NCBI RefSeq assembly: GCF_036245865.1
Contig: NZ_BTTW01000003.1
Coordinates: 62,001 to 126,000, forward strand
DNA length: 64,000 bases
DNA from: Corallococcus caeni
GTDB lineage: Bacteria > Myxococcota > Myxococcia > Myxococcales > Myxococcaceae
Reading direction: 5' to 3'
Position 1 is the stretch's first letter; every line of letters begins with the position of its first letter. The notes beneath the pieces were generated by a model that was not told the origin of the DNA, did not search any database, and was given only the letters and a program-made list of their open reading frames with translations. The position numbers were made by a program, and so were the translations under genes. Positions 7,734-14,062 of this stretch are shown one piece after another.

Positions 7734-8195
7734 ATGAAGCCCAGGATGAATCCTTTCGCGGTCGCGCCGGAAGCCGTCAACGTCATGCTGGAGCTCAGCA
7801 AGAAGGTGGAGGCCCTGGGGCTGGAGCGCAGCCTCCTGGAGCTGATCAAGATCCGCGCCTCACAGCTCAACGGCTGCGCCTTCTGCATCCACATGCACAC
7901 GCGCGACGCCCGCGTGCACGGGGAGACCGAGGAGCGCATCTACCTGCTGGACGGCTGGCGGGAGTCGCCGCTGTACACCGAGCGTGAGCGGGCGGCCCTT
8001 GGCTGGACCGAGACCCTCACGCTCGTCTCCGAGACGCACGCCCCGGACGAGGACTACGCTGCGCTCAAGCCGCACTTCACCGAAGAGGAGATCGTGAAGC
8101 TGACCCTCATGATTGCCATCATCAACTCCTGGAACCGGTTCGCCATCGGCTTCCGGAACGTTCACCCGGTGGCCGCTCGCAGTGACGCCGCCTGA
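7734..8195 (+). CDS. Carboxymuconolactone decarboxylase / AhpD-like protein
   Basis: 153 aa. All-alpha CMD domain with the thiol motif NGCAFCIHMHT (Cys48, Cys51, His55), which in AhpD-type members is a redox-active disulfide and proton relay in peroxide detoxification. The subfamily looks like that linked to ECF41 sigma factors. ATG 7734 is preceded by AGGGAG; upstream extension of the frame is not protein-like. The downstream sigma gene starts inside its 3' end (14-nt overlap). Expression is probably driven by the ECF41-type promoter at 7659. Confidence 0.9.
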   Translation: MKPRMNPFAVAPEAVNVMLELSKKVEALGLERSLLELIKIRASQLNGCAFCIHMHTRDARVHGETEERIYLLDGWRESPLYTERERAALGWTETLTLVSETHAPDEDYAALKPHFTEEEIVKLTLMIAIINSWNRFAIGFRNVHPVAARSDAA

Positions 8196-9060
8196 CCTGA
8201 ATCCCGCGGACGTCTTCGACCCGCTCCGCCCCCGGCTGCTCCGCATCGCGTACCGGATGCTGGGCATCGTCGCGGAGGCGGAGGACGTGGTGCAGGAGGC
8301 GTATCTGCGTTGGCACCAGACGGACCGCGCGGCCGTGCGGGACGCCGAGGCCGTGCTCGTCCGCACGGTGACGCGCCTGTGCCTGGACGTCCTGAAGTCC
8401 GCGCGTGTCCGCCGCGAGGAGTACGTGGGCACCTGGCTCCCGGAGCCCATCATCGAGCCAGTGGAGGGCGACGACTTGACGCTGACCCTGATGATGGCCC
8501 TGGAGCGCCTGTCCCCGCTGGAGCGGGCCGCCTTCCTCCTGCACGACGTGTTCGGCATGGATTTCGAGGAGGTGGCGAAGGCCATCGACCGCGATCCCGC
8601 CGCATGCCGCCAGCTCGCCAGCCGGGCACGGGCCCACGTGCAGGAGGCCCGGCCCCGCTTCCCCGTGTCGGAGGCGAAGGGGCACGAGCTGGCCTCTGCG
8701 TTCCATGCCGCGTCACGGAGCGGGGATGCGCACGCGCTCAAAGCGCTCCTGGCCCAGGACGTCATCCTGTACGCCGACGGTGGCGGCAAGGCGAAGGCGG
8801 TCCTCAACCCCATCTACGGCCAGGAGAAGCTGTTGCGCTTCTTCGCGGGGCTCAGCCGCATCGCGACCGTGCGCGCGGCGCAGCTCGTATACGAGGGCAC
8901 CATCGACGGCCTGCCCGCGTACGTCACGCTGGAGGCGGACGGGACGCTGCAGACCACGGCGCTCGCCATCGAGGACGGCCGCATCGTCGCCCTCTATGTC
9001 ACGCGCAACCCCGACAAGCTGAAGGGCATCCGGCGGGCGGTGGGCAGCGAGCCGTCGTAG
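8182..9060 (+). CDS. ECF41-family RNA polymerase sigma factor with SnoaL-like C-terminal extension
   Basis: 292 aa from GTG 8182. Sigma region 2 (about residues 12-75) includes RIAYRMLG and AEDVVQEAYLRW. The WLPEP linker (85-89), sigma region 4 (about 105-155) and a SnoaL-like extension (about 165-292) follow. The extension holds the two diagnostic ECF41 motifs DGGGK (199-203) and NPDKL (276-280). In this family the extension itself controls activity, replacing an anti-sigma factor, and none is seen nearby. The GTG start overlaps the CMD stop; an ATG start at 8113 would overlap the CMD gene by 83 bases and is less likely. Its product should transcribe its own operon. Confidence 0.9.
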   Translation: MTPPDLNPADVFDPLRPRLLRIAYRMLGIVAEAEDVVQEAYLRWHQTDRAAVRDAEAVLVRTVTRLCLDVLKSARVRREEYVGTWLPEPIIEPVEGDDLTLTLMMALERLSPLERAAFLLHDVFGMDFEEVAKAIDRDPAACRQLASRARAHVQEARPRFPVSEAKGHELASAFHAASRSGDAHALKALLAQDVILYADGGGKAKAVLNPIYGQEKLLRFFAGLSRIATVRAAQLVYEGTIDGLPAYVTLEADGTLQTTALAIEDGRIVALYVTRNPDKLKGIRRAVGSEPS

Positions 9061-9064
9061 GGGT

Positions 9065-9200
9065 TCAGCGCGCGGCGAAGGACTCGCGCGCGAAGTCGAC
9101 GAACTGGAGCAGGGCGGGCGTGGCGCCGGACTACCTCCAGGCTCCGTCACCGGCAGGTCGATGAAGGCCACGCCGGAGGGGTGCTCCGGATAGGGTGGGG
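9065..9200 (-). pseudogene. Possible remnant of a LysR-type regulator C-terminus
   Basis: Reading the minus strand, one frame gives PYPEHPSGVAFIDLPVTEPG. Another, ending at the TGA at 9067-9065, gives SGATPALLQFVDFARESFAAR. Together these resemble the end of a LysR substrate-binding domain with about 20 residues missing at the frame change. There is no start codon or DNA-binding domain; the methyltransferase gene begins where the upstream part would be. The identification is weak because the fragment is very short. Confidence 0.35.
9191..9196 (+). promoter_or_regulatory. -10-like TAGGGT seven bases before the start (leaderless candidate)
   Basis: TAGGGT is separated from ATG 9204 by exactly 7 nt, the usual -10 to transcription-start distance, so the mRNA could begin at the A of the start codon. 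I see no clear -35. Several genes in this window share the arrangement. Confidence 0.45.
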
Positions 9201-9203
9201 CGC

Positions 9204-10142
9204 ATGTCCCGTCGCTTCCACTCCGAGCCGTTGCTCCTCGTGCTGCGCCACCTGGAAGCGTCGCTGCCGTCCGGACCTGTCTCCATCGAAGTGCCGGATC
9301 CGGATCTGGGCCACGGACGCTATCCCGGGGAGCGCGTGGAGGGCGGGCTCGTGCACCGGCCGCTGCGGAGCTGGTGCGACCTGGCGGAGGGGCTGTCGTG
9401 CCGCCTGCGCACGCCGCGCGCGGTGGACGCGACGCACGTGCGGCTCACGTTCGAGCCCCTGGGGCCGGAGGCGTCGTGGCATGCCGGAGGCGGGGCTCGC
9501 ACGCAGGCGCCGCAGGAGCGCTACGGCGCCGAGTCCGACTTCGCGCGCGTGCGGAAGTTCGAGGACGCGGGCTTCCTGGTGCCCTGGCTGGAGGCCGTGG
9601 GGCGGCTGGCATTGCCACCGGGAGCGCGGCTCCTGGATCTGGGCGTCAACCGGGGCGACGAGCTGGCTGCCTTCGCGGACGTGGAGGGCATCCGCTTCGT
9701 CGGCGTGGACCACAGCGCGAGCGCCCTGGCGGAAGCTCGGGCGGCGTTCCCGGACGCACGCCATGCCTTCGTGCAGGCGGACCTGAACGCGCTGCCCCCG
9801 GACCTGGGCCGCTTCGACGCGGTGGTGTCGGTGGGCACGTTGCAGAGTCCGGGCGTGGATGACCGGGCGTTGTTGCGCAAGCTGGTGCAGGAGCACCTGG
9901 AGCCCAAGGCCGCGCTGCTGCTGGGCTTCCCCAACTCACGCTTCCGGGACGGCGAGGTCGTCTACGGAGCGCGCGTGCGCAACCTGCGTGAGCCGGACCT
10001 GTCGCTGCTGGTGAAGGACCTGTCCTTCTACCGCCGCTACCTGCACCAGCACGGCTTCCGCACGTTCCTGGGCGGCAAGTATGACCTGTTGCTCACGGCT
10101 GTGAGGGGGCAGGGGTTCGGCTCGGATGCCGAAGACACCTGA
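9204..10142 (+). CDS. SAM-dependent class I methyltransferase
   Basis: 312 aa. The Rossmann SAM-binding core begins near residue 142: LLDLGVNRGDEL (motif I), VGVDHSASALAEAR (motif II with the ribose-binding Asp), QADLNALP and FDAVVSVGTLQSPGVDD (motif III/IV). About 140 residues precede it (FHSEPLLLVLRHLEASLP), a family-specific N-terminal domain that I do not recognise. The C-terminus includes SFYRRYLHQHGFRTFLGGKYD. The acceptor is unknown. ATG 9204 is preferred to GTG 9195 because of the -10-like TAGGGT just upstream and the better N-terminus. Confidence 0.82.
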   Translation: MSRRFHSEPLLLVLRHLEASLPSGPVSIEVPDPDLGHGRYPGERVEGGLVHRPLRSWCDLAEGLSCRLRTPRAVDATHVRLTFEPLGPEASWHAGGGARTQAPQERYGAESDFARVRKFEDAGFLVPWLEAVGRLALPPGARLLDLGVNRGDELAAFADVEGIRFVGVDHSASALAEARAAFPDARHAFVQADLNALPPDLGRFDAVVSVGTLQSPGVDDRALLRKLVQEHLEPKAALLLGFPNSRFRDGEVVYGARVRNLREPDLSLLVKDLSFYRRYLHQHGFRTFLGGKYDLLLTAVRGQGFGSDAEDT

Positions 10143-10143
10143 G

Positions 10144-10290
10144 TCAAGACCGCGTGTCTCGCTGCGACAGGAGATGGGCCGTGACAGGCACCACCAGCAG
10201 GCTGGCCATCCAGACATAGAAGCCGATGGCGGTCAGCCTGGGGGCTCCAGGTCCCCGCCAGCGGACACTGTCCGCAGCGGGGCCTGGCGA
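10144..10290 (-). pseudogene. Possible remnant of a small membrane protein
   Basis: Minus-strand reading ending at the TGA at 10146-10144 gives VRWRGPGAPRLTAIGFYVWM followed by ASLLVVPVTAHLLSQRDTRS. This is one clear hydrophobic segment with a charged tail, typical of an integral membrane protein C-terminus. No good start is seen before the DUF1905 gene, so it is either a remnant or a very short gene. Confidence 0.3.
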
Positions 10291-10297
10291 CCCGGGT

Positions 10298-10756
10298 CTA
10301 CTTCGCGGCCTTGGCGCGCAGCTTCTCCAGCGTCTGGGCGAGGCGGCGCGCGCGGGTCTCCTCTTTCTTCGCCTCCGTGAGCGCCTGCACGAACTCCTTG
10401 CGGTGCGTGAAGGCCAGCTTCGTGAACACGTCCCGCAGCGCGGGCTCCGCGTCCAGCGCGCGCTGGAGATCCTCCGGCACTTCGATCTCCCGAGGTGCCG
10501 TGTCCTTCTCCAGCGTGATGCTCAGCATCGCGCCTTCCTCCACGCCCGCGGCCTCGCGCACGTCCTTGGTGAAGCCCAGGTAGGTGATGCCGCCGTACAC
10601 CATCAACCGGCTCCGGAAGGGATGCCCGTTGACGGTGCCCACCACGGGCGGCCGTGCTTCACCGTATTCCTCGCGGCTGTCGAACGGACAGCGCACGAAG
10701 CGGCCTCCCGCGTCGTTGGCCACTTCGAGCTTCGCCTTGAACTTGCGTGAGGCCAT
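10298..10756 (-). CDS. DUF1905 / YdeI-OmpD-associated family protein
   Basis: 152 aa. The N-terminal half is a DUF1905 beta-barrel-like domain (FKAKLEVANDAGGRFVRCPFD, then GTVNGHPFRSRLMVYGGITYLGFTKDVREAAGVEEGAMLSITLE). The C-terminal helical part (LQRALDAEPALRDVFTKLAFTHRKEFVQALTEAKKEETRARRLAQTLEKL) matches the YdeI/OmdA bacteriocin-protection-like module, where HRKE and KKEETR are typical. Members are small cytoplasmic proteins without proven biochemistry. It precedes two unrelated minus-strand genes; the 15-bp gap to the lipobox methyltransferase stop suggests that they may be co-transcribed. Confidence 0.82.
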   Translation of the reverse strand: MASRKFKAKLEVANDAGGRFVRCPFDSREEYGEARPPVVGTVNGHPFRSRLMVYGGITYLGFTKDVREAAGVEEGAMLSITLEKDTAPREIEVPEDLQRALDAEPALRDVFTKLAFTHRKEFVQALTEAKKEETRARRLAQTLEKLRAKAAK

Positions 10757-10771
10757 GGGCGCGTCTCCCTG

Positions 10772-11554
10772 CTACGGCTTGACGAACTTGAACGCGAACC
10801 GGTCGCTGGTGCCCCGGCGCTCGCCCGCGGCTCCCGGGCTGGAGTTCCAGTCGCGCGTGTCCTCGGGGTTGCGCCAGGTGTTGGCCTCCTCCTGGAGCTT
10901 GAAGCCCGCGGCCTGCACCTCCTCGCGCACCAGCTGCTCGTCGATGCGGTGCAGCGTCTGGCCCTCCGTGATGCCCGTGCCCGGCCGCCCGCTGGAGTCG
11001 AGGATGACGTAGACGCCGCCGGGCTTGAGCGCCTGGAACACCGCCGCGTTCATCTTCGCCCGGTCCACGGCCAGCCAGCCGGTGTCGTGGTAGATGATGT
11101 GGCTCACCACCGCGTCCAGCGTGCCGTTCAGCTCGGGCGGGAAGGGGGCGTCCAGCTCGCGGTCCAGGCGCACCACGTTCTGGTTCACCGGCCGCGCCAG
11201 CCGCTCCTGCCACGGCTTCTCCGCGAACCGCTCCAGCACGACCTTGGGATTCTCACCGTACACCTTGCCCGTGGGACCCACCGCGCGCGCCAGCAGCTCC
11301 GTGGTGTATCCGCCGCCCGCCATCAGCTCCGCCACCTGCATGCCGGGCTTCACGCCCACGAACTCCAGCAGGGCCGCGGGGTGCCGGCCCGCGTCCAGCT
11401 TGCGGTCCGCCTCCGTGCGGTCCGGCGCGTCCACCAGCGCCTGCGCCGGCACGGACGCCGCCTGGGCCTGCGTGGAGGACGCCGGAGCCGTGGGCGTCGA
11501 GTGGGAACAGCCCGCGAGGGCAAGGAACGAGACCGCCATCAGTGCATTGCGCAT
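10772..11554 (-). CDS. Methyltransferase-fold lipoprotein (predicted secreted methyltransferase)
   Basis: 260 aa. The N-terminus is a lipoprotein signal (SFLALAGC, Cys15) followed by a Ser/Thr/Ala linker to about residue 40. The rest is a Rossmann methyltransferase fold: GVKPGMQVAELMAGGGYTTELLARAVGPTGKVYG (motif I), then LDAVVSHIIYHDTGWLAVDRAKMNAAVFQALKPGGVYVILD (motifs IV-V). Such proteins are catalogued as predicted methyltransferases with signal peptides. SAM is not expected outside the cytoplasm, so the activity is unclear. A GATATGGAT stretch just before the start may be a promoter element. Confidence 0.8.
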   Translation of the reverse strand: MRNALMAVSFLALAGCSHSTPTAPASSTQAQAASVPAQALVDAPDRTEADRKLDAGRHPAALLEFVGVKPGMQVAELMAGGGYTTELLARAVGPTGKVYGENPKVVLERFAEKPWQERLARPVNQNVVRLDRELDAPFPPELNGTLDAVVSHIIYHDTGWLAVDRAKMNAAVFQALKPGGVYVILDSSGRPGTGITEGQTLHRIDEQLVREEVQAAGFKLQEEANTWRNPEDTRDWNSSPGAAGERRGTSDRFAFKFVKP

Positions 11555-11582
11555 GGCCCATCCATATCGCTGGCGTCCGCGC

Positions 11583-11604
11583 CTGCCTTCCGAAAAGAAG
11601 GCAG
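11583..11604. terminator. Stem-loop between the DnaA-N-like gene and the lipobox methyltransferase
   Basis: CTGCCTTC (11583-11590) pairs perfectly with GAAGGCAG (11597-11604) around CGAAAA. It lies 83 nt after the stop of the minus-strand gene upstream and 28 nt before the next start. There is no T-run on the minus strand, so termination is uncertain; an operator is possible. Confidence 0.4.
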
Positions 11605-11686
11605 TTGTCCGCTTGCGGGACGCTCGTGGCCAGCTGGCTGCCTGCGCGCTGCGCGCTGACGAATAGGCCTTGTGGTTCCTGGCGGG

Positions 11687-13003
11687 TCAGGCGACCTCGT
11701 GCGCGGCCCTGGCCCAGCGCACGCCGTGCAAGCCCAGGCTCCGCGCCTCGGACTGCATCAGCGAGCCGTACTGCTCATCCACCCACTGGCGGAAATAGGC
11801 GTCCGGCGCCGCGAGCACCAGGTGTCCGTCCTCCAAGCCCACCGCCCGGGCCTTGCTCAGCCAGGACAGCGCGTACCGCTTGCCCTGGGCACGCACGCCT
11901 TCCAGACACGCGCTCCAGACGCGAGCGGACTCCGAGGACGCGGCCTCCGCGGGGACCGCGACACCGGCCTCCGAGGTGTCCGCCTCCGCTCCGTCCTCCA
12001 GCGGCGGGACGTAGCGCGTCCAAACGCGGGGCGAACAGAACGCGACGACGGTGCCTACGGGCTGCCGGGTCCGGCCCCAGTCGGACTGGAGGTAGCCCTG
12101 GCAGGCGGCATGGAGCCGGGCCTCATCGCCGTCCACGCCGCGCAGCGCCTGGGCGTACCAGTCCGCCCAGCCGGCGGGCGGCTTCTCCCGGGGAACGCCC
12201 CGGAAGGCCTTCGCCCGGGCGTCCTGGAAGGTGTCGAAGAAGGCCGCCGCGCGGGCGGCCAGGGTGGGGGCGGGGAGGGGACGGACCGCGTCCGGAGGCG
12301 GCTTGGGTGTGTCCTCGCGGGGCGGGGTGGCCGGGACCAGGTGCGTGCCGGGGAGGGAGAGCTGGATGGGATCCTGCTCCGCTTCCGGGGGCGTGGTGTC
12401 CTCGACCGCGAGGAGGGCCACGGGAGCCAGGTGGGCCGGGAGCGAGGCCGCGTTTTCCAGTTCAGTCAGGTCGGCAGCAGCAGATGAAGATCTCTTCTTC
12501 TCCTTCTCCCTTCTGTTTCTGGCGGAGGACGTCCCGGACGTGTCCTTGGGACGTCCGGCGGACACGTCGATGCCCCGGGCGGCGGCGCGCTCACGCCGCT
12601 TGCGCTCGGCCTCCTTCTTCCGCTTGTCGAGCACTCCGACGTAGCGATCGCAGAGGGTGAGGCGCACGCCGTCGTCTTCACGGATCAGGAGGCGGGCGCG
12701 GAGGAGGGCGGACCAGAAGGCGCCGGGGGTGCCCGTCCAGCGGACAGCGGACTCCAACGCCTCAATCCACACGGCTTCGTCCGCGGACGCGTCCCACGCC
12801 TGTCCTTCGGACGCGTCCGCGGACGGTCCGAAGGACACGAAGCGCCCTTCGGGCAGTGCCTGCACGGCCCAGATCTGCAGCTCCACCATGGCGCCCAGGA
12901 ACGCGCGGCGCTCCATGCCCAGCGAACGCGCGGCGCCGATCACCGCGAGGCTCATGGGGAAGCCCACGTCCACCTGCACCCAGTCCAGACCCGCCACGTC
13001 CAC
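11687..13003 (-). CDS. Protein with replication-initiator-like N-terminus and DnaA domain-I-like C-terminus
   Basis: 438 aa. The first ~130 residues (LDWVQVDVGFPMSLAVIGAA start, then an ELQIWAVQ helix) resemble the winged-helix N-terminus of phage and plasmid replisome organisers. A basic stretch follows (RKKEAERKRRERAAARG, about 138-155), then a long Pro/Ala-rich low-complexity linker. The last ~75 residues (VWSACLEGV...ALSWLSKARAVGLEDGHLVLAAPDAYFRQWVDEQY) match the DnaA N-terminal domain pattern that in DnaA binds DnaB helicase and DiaA. There is no AAA+ ATPase. It could load or sequester helicase. No integrase or phage gene is near. Assignment is by pattern only. Confidence 0.65.
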   Translation of the reverse strand: MDVAGLDWVQVDVGFPMSLAVIGAARSLGMERRAFLGAMVELQIWAVQALPEGRFVSFGPSADASEGQAWDASADEAVWIEALESAVRWTGTPGAFWSALLRARLLIREDDGVRLTLCDRYVGVLDKRKKEAERKRRERAAARGIDVSAGRPKDTSGTSSARNRREKEKKRSSSAAADLTELENAASLPAHLAPVALLAVEDTTPPEAEQDPIQLSLPGTHLVPATPPREDTPKPPPDAVRPLPAPTLAARAAAFFDTFQDARAKAFRGVPREKPPAGWADWYAQALRGVDGDEARLHAACQGYLQSDWGRTRQPVGTVVAFCSPRVWTRYVPPLEDGAEADTSEAGVAVPAEAASSESARVWSACLEGVRAQGKRYALSWLSKARAVGLEDGHLVLAAPDAYFRQWVDEQYGSLMQSEARSLGLHGVRWARAAHEVA

Positions 13004-13262
13004 GCCTCCCAGCCCGGACGCGGTGAAGCGTCCGGCCCTGTGCCCTGGTGCCCGCTACGAGCGCACGTCGCTGCCCGATGTCGTGGGTCGTCCCCCGGTC
13101 CGCTGCTCCTGCGTTGATCGCACGGAGCCGGCCAGAAGCCGGGCGCACCACGAGCGCAGGAGGTGGGATGGGGGCGGGGGATGATCCACGGACCCGCGAT
13201 CTGTGTCGTCGGGCCCGAACCGTCTACCCCCCGGGTTCTCCAGCGGACGTCCCGCGAACGGC

Positions 13263-13279
13263 GCTACAGGGCGCTACAG
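13263..13279. promoter_or_regulatory. GCTACAG direct repeat, 10-bp period
   Basis: GCTACAG at 13263-13269 and 13273-13279 face the same way, one helical turn apart. The same arrangement occurs at 31595-31611 in a divergent promoter region. This suggests a binding site for one regulator, but two instances are thin evidence. Confidence 0.35.
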
Positions 13280-13287
13280 CGGAAAGA

Positions 13288-13318
13288 GGCCGTCGCTCCA
13301 CAGAAGGGAGCGACGGCC
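13288..13318 (-). terminator. Terminator of the choice-of-anchor lipoprotein gene
   Basis: A perfect 12-bp stem (13288-13299 with 13307-13318) and a 7-nt loop, 33 bp after the minus-strand stop. It is followed on that strand by TCTTTCC, a weak U-tract. Confidence 0.75.
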
Positions 13319-13350
13319 GGGAGCCCGCGTGGATTAGCGGACGGGGGCCG

Positions 13351-13932
13351 TCACGGCCCGTTCACCTGGAGGTTGTCGATGGCCAGACCGCAGCCGACGC
13401 CGCCGGAGGTGCTGGTGAGCTGGATGCGCGACGTGGTGCTGGTGGCGTTGAACACGTAGGTGCGCAGGCTCCACGACGCGGACGCGTTGGAGAAGCTGGC
13501 GCTGGACGGGCCATAGTTGATGGTGGCCGACCGGGACACCGTGGCGCAGTTGGGGCTGTTGGACAGGTAGAACGTCACCGTGTAGCCGGCGCCGACGACG
13601 GTGGGGACGTCCTGGTACAAGGAGCCCGCGCCCAGGCCGTTGAGGTCAATGGACTGCAACCCGTTCTGCGCCGCCTTGTACGGGCTCCGCATCACCTTGA
13701 TGCCGGAGGTGATGGTCCAGCCCGGCAGCGCGGTGCTGCCCGCGCTGAGGACCACGTAGTTGGAGGCAATGGCGTTGGTTTCGAAGCTGCCGTTGGTGGC
13801 GACGTTGATGCCCTGCTCGACGTTGCCCAGCTCCGGGTCGTTGATCACCGCGTCCGGGCCCCCACAGCCCGCCAGCGCGAAGAAGCCAAAGCCCGCCACC
13901 GCGCTGCAACGCAGCACATGCTTGCGATTCAT
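13351..13932 (-). CDS. Secreted lipoprotein with choice-of-anchor-C / DUF642-like domain
   Basis: 193 aa from ATG 13932. The lipoprotein signal ends FALAGC (Cys19). The remainder matches the choice-of-anchor-C/DUF642 beta-sandwich: VATNGSFETN, STALPGWTITSGIKVM, NGLQSIDLNGLGAGSLYQDV, YTVTFYLSNSP, and the terminal CGLAIDNLQV. Related domains bind carbohydrate in plant walls; here a surface or extracellular-matrix role is an inference. An upstream in-frame start at 13992 is rejected because AGGGGGA lies 8 bases before ATG 13932 and the signal begins there. It ends in a strong terminator. Confidence 0.8.
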   Translation of the reverse strand: MNRKHVLRCSAVAGFGFFALAGCGGPDAVINDPELGNVEQGINVATNGSFETNAIASNYVVLSAGSTALPGWTITSGIKVMRSPYKAAQNGLQSIDLNGLGAGSLYQDVPTVVGAGYTVTFYLSNSPNCATVSRSATINYGPSSASFSNASASWSLRTYVFNATSTTSRIQLTSTSGGVGCGLAIDNLQVNGP

Positions 13933-13985
13933 GATGTGATTCCCCCTGAGATGTGTTTCGCCCGCGCGCCGTGCGACAGGCGAAA

Positions 13986-14017
13986 CACACACTACATGTT
14001 TTCACATGTGGTGTGTG
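13986..14017 (-). terminator. Terminator of the MopE-like gene
   Basis: A 14-bp stem with one internal mismatch (13986-13999 with 14004-14017) closes on a GAAA tetraloop on the minus strand and is followed by TTTCGCC. It lies 45 bp after the MopE-like stop and upstream of the choice-of-anchor gene. Confidence 0.7.
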
Positions 14018-14062
14018 AAACTTCACATTCAGGGTTGCTGCCCTGGCTGCCCTCCAGGCGGG

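Larger units (their letters stand above)
13004..13350. other. Intergenic region between two minus-strand genes
   Basis: 347 bases without a convincing gene. It holds a terminator for the downstream-reading choice-of-anchor gene (13288-13318) and a 10-bp-spaced GCTACAG direct repeat (13263-13279). The remaining GC-rich sequence presumably includes the promoter of the DnaA-N-like gene. Short plus-strand frames here look like shadows. Confidence 0.5.
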
